Source of the DNA: Rhodoligotrophos sp. CJ14
GTDB taxonomy: Bacteria > Pseudomonadota > Alphaproteobacteria > Rhizobiales > Im1
Direction: 5' to 3'
Assembly (NCBI RefSeq): GCF_038811545.1
Contig: NZ_CP133319.1
Coordinates: forward strand, 1,889,516-1,953,515
DNA: 64,000 nt
In this document: one piece after another, positions 1-7,973 of the stretch
Layout: each line of letters starts with the position of its first letter
Numbering within the stretch: the stretch's first letter is position 1
Translations under genes and position numbers: made by a program
The notes under the pieces: generated by a model
What the model was told of the DNA's origin: nothing
Seen by the model: only the letters and a program-made list of their open reading frames with translations
The model's database searches: none

Positions 1-1
1 G

Positions 2-790
2 GCCGATATTGGCCAGATCGATCGGAGCCGATTTACACCACTGACCGGTCCGATTTTCATCGATGGAGCTGAACCCGGCGATGCGATCAAGGTGACCTTT
101 CTCGGGTTTTCAGCCTCTGGATGGGGTTGGAGTCTGATTACTCAGAGATATGGTATCCTCGCAGATCAGTTTCCCGAACCGTTCCTGAAGATCTGGAGCT
201 ATGACCCATCCCTTAAGACGCCCATTGATTATGCCGGGAAGGCACGAATACCTCCGAGACCCTTTCCCGGTATTATTGGCCTGGCACGAAATACCGACGA
301 AACACTGCCTTCGTTACCGCCCTACCCCACAGGTGGAAATCTCGACATCAAGGATTTGACCGAGGGGACCGAGCTTTATCTTCCCGTCGAGGTGCATGGC
401 GGCCTGCTCTCGCTCGGGGATACGCATGTGGCGCAAGGTCATGGAGAGCTCGCGGGCACGGCGCTTGAGAGCCCAATCGACGTCGCGGTGAGGGTTGATC
501 TCGTAAAGGACGCGCGTCTTGCCGGTCCGTGCTTCTCAATGCGAGGCCCGCTGAACCCGCACATGCGCGAAGGTGGCTATCACGCCACCTGTGGAATTTC
601 GAGCGACCTCACAGATGCCGCTCGTTCAGCAACCGCGCAGATGATCGACTTGCTCGGCAAGCTTCACGGGCTTTCCGCCATAGATGCATATCTGCTCTGC
701 AGCCTTTGCGGCGATCTCATCATAAACGAGATGGTGAACAAGCCTATGCACGTGGTCTCGCTTTACTTTCCAAGGACGGTGCTGGAGTGA
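2..790 (+). CDS. Acetamidase/formamidase family protein, 5'-truncated
   Basis: The frame is already open at the left edge, so the N-terminal part of the protein lies outside the window. The first visible residues read LTGPIFIDGAEPGDAIKV, which matches the 'LTGPi-v-GAePGD' segment of the FmdA/AmdA family; enzymes of this family hydrolyse formamide or short aliphatic amides to the acid and ammonia. Further family marks are the GGLLSLGDTHVAQGHGEL segment, where this family has its conserved Gly-Asp-Xaa-His-Ala-like stretch, and ETRI-type C-terminal helices. The stop codon at 788-790 lies inside the convergent TetR gene. The GTG at 92 is an internal valine, not a start. Substrate is unknown. Confidence 0.85.
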   Translation, partial: ADIGQIDRSRFTPLTGPIFIDGAEPGDAIKVTFLGFSASGWGWSLITQRYGILADQFPEPFLKIWSYDPSLKTPIDYAGKARIPPRPFPGIIGLARNTDETLPSLPPYPTGGNLDIKDLTEGTELYLPVEVHGGLLSLGDTHVAQGHGELAGTALESPIDVAVRVDLVKDARLAGPCFSMRGPLNPHMREGGYHATCGISSDLTDAARSATAQMIDLLGKLHGLSAIDAYLLCSLCGDLIINEMVNKPMHVVSLYFPRTVLE

Positions 791-1434
791 GCCTTGCGCT
801 TGCTCGGCTTGGACGAGGCAGCAATACCTTGGAAGAAAAGTCCGATTTCACTCCGGATCTGCGTCTCGAGCTGGCTGACGGTCTTTTTCTCGTCCATTAC
901 ATACATTCGAAAGCAGTTCCGCCCGATCCCGTAAATGACGCTCGCCGCGGTCTTGCAGTCGAGATCCTCCCGAACGTCGCCGCGAGACTTCAACGTCTCC
1001 AATACTTGACGCAGCCAGTCCACCCGTAGGTTCTGCAAAGAGATGTATTCGGACCGATGCTCGCCCTGCGCCCGTAGCGCAGCGGCGGATATCTCACGCC
1101 ATACGCGTTTCTGGCTGATATCATACCCCTCACGAAGTGCCGTGAGCTCGACCAGAACGATGGCCTCCACAGGGTTGCTTGGCAACTTGTTCATAAGCGC
1201 CTCTATACGAGGCTCGATCATGAGCTCGTCCGCTTCGAAAAGCGCGAACAACAGCTCGCTTTTTGAGTTGAAATAACTGTAGACAGTCGGCACGGAGACC
1301 ATGGCCTTGTCTGCGATCTGCTCCATGGTCGTCTCGTCAAATCCCGCTTCCGTGAACAGCTCACCAGCGGCCATTAAAATCTGCTGCCGCCTATGTTCAC
1401 GCTGCCGGTCTCTCAGGCTACCGTCCAATTTCAC
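763..1434 (-). CDS. TetR/AcrR family transcriptional regulator
   Basis: The protein has about 223 residues. An N-terminal helix-turn-helix domain carries the TetR signature: ILMAAGELFTEAGFDETTM, then IADKAMVSVPTVYSYFNSK. The C-terminal part is a variable ligand-binding domain. The longest frame begins with a TTG at 1461, but a GTG at 1434 has a GGAG six bases upstream (1441-1444) and leaves the normal short N-terminus, so I prefer it. The gene is co-directional with and downstream of the aldehyde dehydrogenase gene (145-base gap) and its last 28 bases overlap the end of the convergent amidase gene. It probably represses its neighbours in response to a pathway metabolite; that is inference from position only. 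Confidence 0.9.
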   Translation of the reverse strand: MKLDGSLRDRQREHRRQQILMAAGELFTEAGFDETTMEQIADKAMVSVPTVYSYFNSKSELLFALFEADELMIEPRIEALMNKLPSNPVEAIVLVELTALREGYDISQKRVWREISAAALRAQGEHRSEYISLQNLRVDWLRQVLETLKSRGDVREDLDCKTAASVIYGIGRNCFRMYVMDEKKTVSQLETQIRSEIGLFFQGIAASSKPSKRKAHSSTVLGK

Positions 1435-1606
1435 GAAGTGCTCCAAAGAACATCTGATCAAGGATGCTGCGGGAATGATATGAAAAGGCCAGCTTGATTG
1501 ATAGTTGCTAAAGACCCGGACATTTCACCGCATCAGCCCGAGGCACATGCCCTCTGCCCGCTAAGCACTCTGGTGTGAGGCGTCAGGCGAGCCTGTGATC
1601 CGCGCT

Positions 1607-3067
1607 CTAATGGGTGTCGTAATGGGTTATGTATTTTGAGACGAGATACGCATCGAGAGCTTCCGCCCCACCCTCGTTTCCATGGCCTGAGTCCCGAATG
1701 CCGCCGAATGGGACCTCCGGCAATCCAAGCCCGTGGTGATTGATCGAGATCATGCCGGCCTCGAGCCGCCGCCCCAAATCAGCAGCCTTCCGGGGCGAAC
1801 GAGTATAGACATAGGAAGCCAACCCGTAGGGAAGCCGGTTTGCTTCGGCGACCATCGCATCCTCGTCATCACATGAATTGATGAGCGCGACCGGCCCAAA
1901 AGGCTCTTCATTCATTGCGCGAGCACCCAGCGGAACATCCGTCAGCACCGTAGGCTCGAAGAAAAATCCCCTATTCCCGATGCGCTTGCCGCCTGCCGCC
2001 ACCTTGGCTCCCTGCGCGACAGCATCCGCGACCAGCATTTCCATTGCGGCCAGCCGTCTCTCATGGGCAACGGGCCCCATCTGTGTTTCGGGATCGAGAC
2101 CATTGCCGACCCTGATGGCCTTTGCCCCTTCCACGAAGGCCTCCAGAAAGGGCGCTCTGATCTTGTCATGGACGATGAAACGGGTGGGCGCGGTACAGAT
2201 CTGTCCGGCATTGCGATATTTTGCGCCACAAAGGATCGTGGCTGCCCGTTCCACATCCGCGTCGGAAAGAATTAGCACTGGCCCGTGCCCCCCAAGCTCC
2301 ATCGTCACCGGCTTCATCTGGCTGCCGGCCAGCGACGCCAGCTGCTTTCCGACCGCGGTCGAGCCCGTGAATGAGACCTTGCGAACGACGGGGTGCTTGA
2401 TGAGGTAATCCGAGATTTGGCTCGGGTTCCCATAAACGAGATTTATGACACCCTCTGGCAGACCGGCATCGGTGAATGCTGCAACCAGAGCTGCACAGCT
2501 GGCAGGAGTATCCTCCGGCCCCTTCAGTATGATTGTGCAACCGGCTGCAACTGCTGCCGATATCTTGCGCACCGCCTGATTCACCGGAAAATTCCACGGA
2601 GTGAACGCAGCCACTGGGCCAATCGGGTCCCGGATGACGCGCTGCTCGACATTGGCAATTCGCGCTGGAATGAGCCGGTTGGAAATCCGGCGCCCCTCCT
2701 CCGCAAACCACTCGATGAGGTCGGCACCATTCGCGACTTCCGCCTGCGCTTGTGCGACAGGTTTGCCCTGCTCTAGCGTCATGATCAGGCCGATCTCGCG
2801 TGCCCTGGCAGCGAGCAGCCGGGCAGCGCCCTTCATGATCTGATACCTCTCATGAGGGGCCGTCTGCCGCCAGACCTGAAAGGCCTTCTCCGTCGAGAGA
2901 ACAGCTTGCTCCAGGTCGGAAAGGGTCGCGATCGGAACACGGCCGATTTCCTCCTCGGTCGCAGGATTGATGACCGGGGCGCTGGCGCCGTCTGACGCCT
3001 GGCGCCACTGACCAGCGATCAAGAGATCGACCCGCGGATAGGCGATCTGTTCATTGTGGTTTGTCAT
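1607..3067 (-). CDS. NAD(P)-dependent aldehyde dehydrogenase (succinate-semialdehyde dehydrogenase-like)
   Basis: The 486-residue length is normal for the soluble aldehyde dehydrogenase superfamily, which oxidises aldehydes to acids with NAD(P). The catalytic cysteine is C291 in GQICTAPTR, the general base is E257 in MELGGHGP and the oxyanion asparagine is N159 in FTPWNFP. The usual KPAEETP cofactor loop reads KGPEDTP. The sequence resembles GabD-type semialdehyde dehydrogenases, but the substrate is not fixed by these motifs. The ATG at 3065-3067 is preceded by AGGGGA. It diverges from a gamma-glutamyltransferase-family gene with 173 bases between them. A gamma-glutamyl hydrolase beside an aldehyde dehydrogenase is reminiscent of the gamma-glutamylated putrescine (Puu) pathway; this is inference. 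Confidence 0.9.
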   Translation of the reverse strand: MTNHNEQIAYPRVDLLIAGQWRQASDGASAPVINPATEEEIGRVPIATLSDLEQAVLSTEKAFQVWRQTAPHERYQIMKGAARLLAARAREIGLIMTLEQGKPVAQAQAEVANGADLIEWFAEEGRRISNRLIPARIANVEQRVIRDPIGPVAAFTPWNFPVNQAVRKISAAVAAGCTIILKGPEDTPASCAALVAAFTDAGLPEGVINLVYGNPSQISDYLIKHPVVRKVSFTGSTAVGKQLASLAGSQMKPVTMELGGHGPVLILSDADVERAATILCGAKYRNAGQICTAPTRFIVHDKIRAPFLEAFVEGAKAIRVGNGLDPETQMGPVAHERRLAAMEMLVADAVAQGAKVAAGGKRIGNRGFFFEPTVLTDVPLGARAMNEEPFGPVALINSCDDEDAMVAEANRLPYGLASYVYTRSPRKAADLGRRLEAGMISINHHGLGLPEVPFGGIRDSGHGNEGGAEALDAYLVSKYITHYDTH

Positions 3068-3240
3068 GCGGTTCCCCTGCAGCGAGGAAAGGCTGGGCTT
3101 CGGGAGCCAGCCATGGCTTTATCGCACTTAAAATATTTATTGCAAGAATATGTTTGTCGAGCTTAAGTATCTCCTCTTGCCGCATTCTCGGCTGAACTTA
3201 GCCTCCAGCAAGTAAGGCCACCAATCTGGGGGGAAAATCC
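3068..3240. promoter_or_regulatory. Divergent promoter region, aldehyde dehydrogenase / GGT-family gene
   Basis: This AT-richer stretch separates two divergent genes. It holds an imperfect inverted repeat, ATATT at 3133-3137 and AATAT at 3147-3151, and a wider ACTTAA / TTAAGT pair around 3126-3168. These could be sites for the nearby TetR regulator, but neither is a strong palindrome. A good ribosome binding site (GGGGGGA) lies just before the ATG at 3241. No convincing -35/-10 pair was recognised. Confidence 0.35.
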
Positions 3241-4929
3241 ATGCGCCCGACCCTGTACGGAAACCGCCACGCAATTTCAGCGGGGCACTATCTGGCCGCC
3301 GCTGCCGGTTTTGCCATCCTCGAGGCGGGCGGAAACGCCATTGATGCAGGATGCTGCGCCGGTATGGCCCTCGCCGTGCTGCATCCCGATGAAGTCAATT
3401 TCGCCGGTGTCGCCCCCATAATGATCCGCAGTGGTTCCGGCAGAATTGTTACCATCGCCGGACTTGGCCACTGGCCGAAATCGCTGCCCGCCGACATCTT
3501 CATGCGAGAGCATGGTGGCAACTTGCCTTACGGCGTTCGCCGCACGGTGGTCCCCGCAGCCCCCGATGCGTGGATCACCGCACTCCGGGACTTCGGCACA
3601 ATGACATTTGGCGACGTCGCCGCTGCGGCGATTGAATTCGCGCGGGACGGCTTTTCCGTCTTCCCCTTCTTGGCCGAAGAGTTCGAAAAGCACGCGGAGG
3701 ATTACGCGCGCTGGCCGGAAAACGCCAAGATCTTCCTGCCGAATGGCAGAGCCCCGCGGTTGGGAGAGCGGTTTGTTCAAAGCGATCTTGCTCACACGAT
3801 CCAATACATGGTGGACGAGGAGCAATCGGCGGCGAAACGCGGCCGGGTCGCCGGCCTGGAAGCCGCCCGTGCCGCGTTCTATGTCGGAGACATTGCTGAA
3901 AGAATCGTAGCCCACCAGCAAAGCGAAGGTGGGTTTCTTTCGCGCGACGACCTTGCGCATTTCCGTAGCCGCTACGAGCCACCGGTGAGGGCGCGTTGGC
4001 GCAATATGGAGGTGATCACCTGCGGGCCATGGTGCCAGGGCCCCACCCTGATCCAGTCACTGCTCATGATGGAGAAGGCTGGGCTTGGAGATCTGTCGCA
4101 TAACGGAGCGGATTATCTCCACCTGCTTGTGGAGGTGGTCAAATGTGTTTTCTCCGATCGAGAGCATCATTACCGCGACCCGCAATTCGCTGAGGTCCCT
4201 CTGCAGCGACTGCATAGCGATGAACATCTTGCTGCCCGCTTGAAGCAGATCGACCCGCGCCAGGCCATGCCGGACATGCCACCTCCCCTGTTCGGCAACT
4301 CCCTTACTACGCCGGACCCAAGCGATGGCCTGCCCGTGAGAGATCCTGACACCTCCTATCTCTGCGTCGTCGACAAATGGGGGAATGCCTTTTCGGCAAC
4401 GCCCTCTGACGCATCATGGCGCTCACCGGTTGTGCCGGGTCTCGGTATCGTCCCCTCGGCGCGCGGTACGCAATCCAGGCCCGACCCGCGCCATCCCTCG
4501 GGCGTTGGCCCGGGGCGGCGGCCGCGCCTGACGCCCAACCCAGCGATCGCGGTGCGCGATGATGGTGCCGTAATACCCTTCGGCGGCCCCGGAGGTGATG
4601 CACAGGTGCAGTCAATGCTGCAGGTCTTCCTAAACATTTTCCATTTCGGCATGGACGTTCAGGAAGCGATCGACGCTCCGCGAATCCGGTCCTACAGCTT
4701 TCCCTCCTCGTTCTCGCCTTACAATCATTTCCCTGGCCTGGTCGGCTGCGAGAGCCGGATACCCGAAGCAGTGCTTGCGGAGCTTGCGGCCCGTGGTCAT
4801 CGGATCGAGAAATACGGCGACTACACTCGTATAATGGCCTCCATTGAGCTGATTCTGGCGGAGCCTTTCCCCGGATTTCTGCGTGCAGGCGCAGATCCAC
4901 GGCAGCCGGCCTACGCAATGACGCGCTAA
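3241..4929 (+). CDS. Gamma-glutamyltransferase / Ntn-hydrolase family protein
   Basis: At 562 residues this has the length of a GGT-family proenzyme. These proteins cleave themselves before a threonine that becomes the N-terminal nucleophile of the small subunit; they act on gamma-glutamyl amides or, in relatives such as oxamate amidohydrolase, on other amides. The family start (AGHYLAAAAGFAILEAGGNAIDA) is present, and the predicted nucleophile is T371 in PDTSYLCVVDKWGNAFSATPS. The small subunit keeps RPRLTPNPA and PFGGPGGDAQ. No signal peptide is seen, so the enzyme is probably cytoplasmic, unlike the periplasmic GGT of E. coli. It may process gamma-glutamylated amines together with the divergent aldehyde dehydrogenase. 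Confidence 0.87.
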   Translation: MRPTLYGNRHAISAGHYLAAAAGFAILEAGGNAIDAGCCAGMALAVLHPDEVNFAGVAPIMIRSGSGRIVTIAGLGHWPKSLPADIFMREHGGNLPYGVRRTVVPAAPDAWITALRDFGTMTFGDVAAAAIEFARDGFSVFPFLAEEFEKHAEDYARWPENAKIFLPNGRAPRLGERFVQSDLAHTIQYMVDEEQSAAKRGRVAGLEAARAAFYVGDIAERIVAHQQSEGGFLSRDDLAHFRSRYEPPVRARWRNMEVITCGPWCQGPTLIQSLLMMEKAGLGDLSHNGADYLHLLVEVVKCVFSDREHHYRDPQFAEVPLQRLHSDEHLAARLKQIDPRQAMPDMPPPLFGNSLTTPDPSDGLPVRDPDTSYLCVVDKWGNAFSATPSDASWRSPVVPGLGIVPSARGTQSRPDPRHPSGVGPGRRPRLTPNPAIAVRDDGAVIPFGGPGGDAQVQSMLQVFLNIFHFGMDVQEAIDAPRIRSYSFPSSFSPYNHFPGLVGCESRIPEAVLAELAARGHRIEKYGDYTRIMASIELILAEPFPGFLRAGADPRQPAYAMTR

Positions 4930-4974
4930 GCGCGCCGCCCCGGTTGGACCGCACGATGCTCGTCGTCACCCATG

Positions 4975-5068
4975 TCGAGCGGAGCGTGTGCCGGTTCGCC
5001 TGAAGAAACCAGGGCCACACAAAAACGTAGAGCGGTTTCGCGATTCGAATGAAATCGAAACGCTCTAG
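4975..5068 (+). repeat. Rhizobial-type intergenic repeat element, copy 1
   Basis: This stretch has the layout of a common intergenic repeat of Hyphomicrobiales: a TCGAGCGGAG start, a GGTTCGCCTGAAGAAA core, and a terminal inverted repeat (TAGAGCGGTTTCG at 5028-5040 pairing with CGAAACGCTCTA at 5056-5067). A second, more decayed copy lies at 42430-42529 and shares GTTCGC-TGAAGAAA. The rest of the 4930-5224 gap shows no gene. The terminal hairpin might stop transcription from the upstream gene, but it has no T-tract. Confidence 0.6.
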
Positions 5069-5224
5069 CCAGCCTGCGATCGCCGTGATTATGTCTGACG
5101 AAGCGTCTCGATTTGGGGGAGCTCACACTGCCCGATCCTGTTCGGCCGCGGGCGACAGCGGGACCAGCGTGTAACGACAACATCAGTGCCTATCCCATGG
5201 CTTAAGCGGAGGCGGAGAAAGTAT

Positions 5225-6007
5225 ATGACCGCGCGACAAGCTGCGATCGTCACCGGCGCTGCCGGCGGCATCGGCCTCGCGACCGTGGCGAGGCTCCTGG
5301 CAAAGGATTTTCATGTCTTGCTGCTCGATCACGACGAGCGCGCAGTCGGCAGCGCTCTCGAGCACTTTGCGGCGGATCGCGACCGCCTTGTTCCCTATAT
5401 CGGCAATGTGGTCGATGAGGCCGACATCGCCCGCGCCACTGACACGGCATTGAAGGCGTTCGGCCGCATCGACGCGCTTGTGAATATTGCAGGCGGAGCG
5501 GGCCCCAAAAAAGTGGCGGACATCGAGGAGATCGAGACCTCGGTCTGGGATCATGTGGTCGATCTCAACATCAAGAGCACCTTTTTATTCTGCCGAGCCG
5601 TGGTGCCTGTGATGCGCAAGCAGCATTATGGCCGGATCGTCAACCTTTCCTCGGTCATCGCTTTCGGCGAAAAGGGCCCGCCGACCACCGTCGCCGGCCG
5701 CCTGCCTTATGCAACAGCAAAAGCAGCGATCATCGGGTTCACCGCGCAGCTTGCCAAGGATCTTGCCGCCCATGGCATTACCGTGAATGCACTTTGCCCC
5801 GGCCTGATCCTAGGCAAGCAGGGCTCGCGCATCCGCGACCGGTTCGATGCACTCCCGGAGGCGGAACGTGCGCGAATGCTGGCCGGCTATCCTATCGGCC
5901 GGCCGGGAGATCCCGACGAGGTGGCCTCCATGATCGCCTATCTCCTATCCAGTGACGCAAGCTATGTCACCGGCACCGCAATCCCAGTCGATGGCGGCTA
6001 CCTCTGA
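5225..6007 (+). CDS. SDR family NAD(P)-dependent oxidoreductase
   Basis: This is a classical short-chain dehydrogenase of 260 residues. The cofactor loop is TGAAGGIG at residues 10-17, the structural NIAG motif is at 87-90, N115 is conserved, and the active site has a serine at 142/143 with Y162 and K166 (YATAK). The C-terminus has the usual VTGTAIPVDGG. The frame extends upstream to 5186, but the ATG at 5225 is preceded by a purine-rich GGAGGCGGAGAAA and gives a normal N-terminus. It precedes an IclR regulator and the Liv transporter operon, so it probably belongs to the same catabolic island. The substrate is unknown. Confidence 0.9.
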   Translation: MTARQAAIVTGAAGGIGLATVARLLAKDFHVLLLDHDERAVGSALEHFAADRDRLVPYIGNVVDEADIARATDTALKAFGRIDALVNIAGGAGPKKVADIEEIETSVWDHVVDLNIKSTFLFCRAVVPVMRKQHYGRIVNLSSVIAFGEKGPPTTVAGRLPYATAKAAIIGFTAQLAKDLAAHGITVNALCPGLILGKQGSRIRDRFDALPEAERARMLAGYPIGRPGDPDEVASMIAYLLSSDASYVTGTAIPVDGGYL

Positions 6008-6096
6008 TCGAACGGCATCCCGCAGTTTTCGGAGAGCACAGTCAGACCTTCGAGAGTGGCCCCGTGTGAGTGGAAGCTCCGGAGAAGAGGGTAGAA

Positions 6097-6870
6097 TTGA
6101 GTACTGACGAGCCGAAGCGCAAAGACCAGGGCCCCTATGTCGAGGCGCTCGTTCGTGGCCTGCGCGTGCTTGAGGTCTTTTCAGCATCACCAAAGCCCAT
6201 GTCTCTCTCCGAGATCGCGCAAGCCGCCGGCTTCGACAAGAGCGCCGCGCAACGCTTGACACGCACGCTCGTTGGCCTCGGCTATCTCGAGAAGACCACG
6301 GGCGGTGTGGTTCCCGGCCGCCGGATATTGGAGCGCTCATTTGACTATCTTCGCGCAACGCCCCTCGTCACCCGCGCCATTCCAATTCTTGCCGATCTCA
6401 GAAGAACCGTGAATGAGCGCGTCGATCTCAGCCTCTTCGACGATACTTCGATGATCTATATCGTCCGGATGCAGAGCAAGCGCGACACCCTGCATGCCCA
6501 CCTCATCGGGGCGAGAGTGCCCACCTTTTGCACCTCCGGCGGCCGCGCAGTCCTCAGCCACTTGCCGGAAGAACAGGTGCTCGACATCATCAATCGCTCC
6601 GATCGCCGCAAGCTCACGCCGCGCACCACAACGGAAGTAAAGGACATTCTCCAGCGCATAGCCGAGGTCCGGGAAACCGGCTATTCGCTGGCGCTCGAGG
6701 AAGTCGTCATTGGCGAGGTCGCGCTGGGTGCCGCCGTACTAGACGAGAACGGCCGGCCGATCGCCGCCCTGCACGTGGTGGGCTCGCTGAGCGAATGGGC
6801 ACCTCAGGATTTCGTTCAGCGCGTCGGTCCTCTCGTCACCGCGGCGGCCAACGGCCTTCGCGCGCCTTGA
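6097..6870 (+). CDS. IclR family transcriptional regulator
   Basis: The protein has 257 residues from the TTG at 6097, which has AGAGGG six bases upstream; a GTG at 6070 would add nine residues but has a poorer ribosome binding site. The N-terminal winged helix-turn-helix (ALVRGLRVLEVF, then MSLSEIAQAAGFDKSAAQRL) is followed by an IclR effector domain with the C-terminal LEEVVIGEVALGAAVLDENG motif. IclR proteins commonly control the degradation operon beside them. Here the Liv/OYE/M20 operon follows in the same direction, and an inverted repeat at 6949-6976 is a candidate binding site. Confidence 0.92.
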   Translation: MSTDEPKRKDQGPYVEALVRGLRVLEVFSASPKPMSLSEIAQAAGFDKSAAQRLTRTLVGLGYLEKTTGGVVPGRRILERSFDYLRATPLVTRAIPILADLRRTVNERVDLSLFDDTSMIYIVRMQSKRDTLHAHLIGARVPTFCTSGGRAVLSHLPEEQVLDIINRSDRRKLTPRTTTEVKDILQRIAEVRETGYSLALEEVVIGEVALGAAVLDENGRPIAALHVVGSLSEWAPQDFVQRVGPLVTAAANGLRAP

Positions 6871-6902
6871 GAGACATCCACTGATCTCGCGCGGCCCTCT
6901 GC

Positions 6903-6932
6903 TTGACATGCGCGAAGCCGCAGTCCTAAACT
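6903..6932 (+). promoter_or_regulatory. Candidate sigma-70-type promoter of the Liv/OYE operon
   Basis: A perfect TTGACA at 6903-6908 is followed, after 18 bases, by TAAACT at 6927-6932. It lies between the IclR gene and livH, facing the operon, and a candidate operator lies just downstream. The -10 hexamer is only a fair match. Confidence 0.45.
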
Positions 6933-6948
6933 CATAAATGTGGGTCGG

Positions 6949-6976
6949 CCGTATCTCCTAGAGATGCGATATACGG
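6949..6976. promoter_or_regulatory. Nested inverted repeat, candidate IclR operator
   Basis: CCGTAT at 6949-6954 pairs with ATACGG at 6971-6976, and inside it ATCTC (6953-6957) pairs with GAGAT (6961-6965). The element sits just downstream of the candidate -10, a position where a repressor would block transcription. Assignment to the adjacent IclR protein is inference. Confidence 0.4.
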
Positions 6977-7093
6977 TCGAAGGGGAAAATTGAGCACCGC
7001 GACAGAGACGACGCGTCCTCGTGGAATCGCTGAATCGGCGAGCCCTGGGCGGATCCAGTCTTTGGCCGCCGCGTTCCGCTCACGAGGGCCACG

Positions 7094-7972
7094 ATGGAAG
7101 AGCTCGGAATCATTCTCGTGAGAGGGCTGGGTCTCGGCGCCGTCTACGCCTTGATCGCCATGAGCCTGAATGCCATCCATCGCGCATCCGGCATCTTCAA
7201 CTTTGCCCAAGGCACCTTGTTCGTGGTGGCCGGCATCCTGGCGGCGCTCACCATGCCGGCCTCGCCCAACCCCTATCTCTGGCTGGCGGTGCTGCCGCTC
7301 GCGGCGATCACTCTGGCGGTTGCCATGGCGGCACAAGGCTATCTGACCTTGCTGCCCCTGCGCTCATCGGTCGAACAACACTCCTGGCTGGTCTCGACAC
7401 TGGCCGTTTCCGTCTTGATTGGCGCGGTCATTCTGCTGATACAGGGCAATAACCAGGTTCTCACCACCAGCCAGTTCCCAAGCTTTCCCGTCTTCGGCAC
7501 CAGGACACCGGCCCCTTACATTCTTGCGATCATTGCCGCCCTGTTCTGGTACGGCGCTTTGCGCTGGTTTCACACCAAGACCCTGACCGGCCTGTCCATC
7601 AGCGCCATCGCCCAGGACCTGGATGCGGCCAGAGCCGCGGGTCTTCGGGTTCGGCGGCTGCAGGTGATGGCCTTCGGTTTGAGCGGCCTCATTATCGGCT
7701 CGGCAGGCTTCATCTCAGCACCAATCATCGCGCTCGCCAATGACAGTGGCTTACCTTACGTCACCAATGGCTTCGTCGCTGCAGTCGTCGGCGGCATCGG
7801 GAGCGATACGGGCGCGCTGATCGGCGGTGCTCTGGTCGGTGTGATCTCCATGTATGCCGCCTTCGAATATGGCGGCGAGTTCCAGAACGTGGTGACGCTC
7901 GGAGTTCTTATCCTCGTCTTGATGATCCGCCCGGAAGGGCTGTTCGGCACCCCCGCAGCGCGGAAGGTCTGA
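7094..7972 (+). CDS. Branched-chain-type ABC transporter permease, LivH family
   Basis: This 292-residue protein is a hydrophobic, multi-helix inner-membrane permease of the HAAT (LivH) family. It has the family N-terminus (GLGLGAVYALIAMSLNAIHRA, FNFAQGTLFVVAG) and the C-terminal AAVVGGIGSDTGALIGG loop. It forms half of the membrane channel, with the permease part of the downstream LivM-LivG fusion as its partner. The start ATG at 7094 has only a weak GAGGG-like site. The stop is one base before the next start, so translation is probably coupled. The transported compound is not necessarily an amino acid, since such systems often import aromatic acids, amides or urea derivatives. Confidence 0.93.
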   Translation: MEELGIILVRGLGLGAVYALIAMSLNAIHRASGIFNFAQGTLFVVAGILAALTMPASPNPYLWLAVLPLAAITLAVAMAAQGYLTLLPLRSSVEQHSWLVSTLAVSVLIGAVILLIQGNNQVLTTSQFPSFPVFGTRTPAPYILAIIAALFWYGALRWFHTKTLTGLSISAIAQDLDAARAAGLRVRRLQVMAFGLSGLIIGSAGFISAPIIALANDSGLPYVTNGFVAAVVGGIGSDTGALIGGALVGVISMYAAFEYGGEFQNVVTLGVLILVLMIRPEGLFGTPAARKV

Positions 7973-7973
7973 C

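Noticed and set aside
6990-7121. Short leader frame (TTG start) overlapping the start of the first livH
   Set aside because: The AGGGGA site is only three bases from the TTG and the 43-residue product shows no conserved pattern. It may be a leader peptide, but nothing supports it beyond an open frame.
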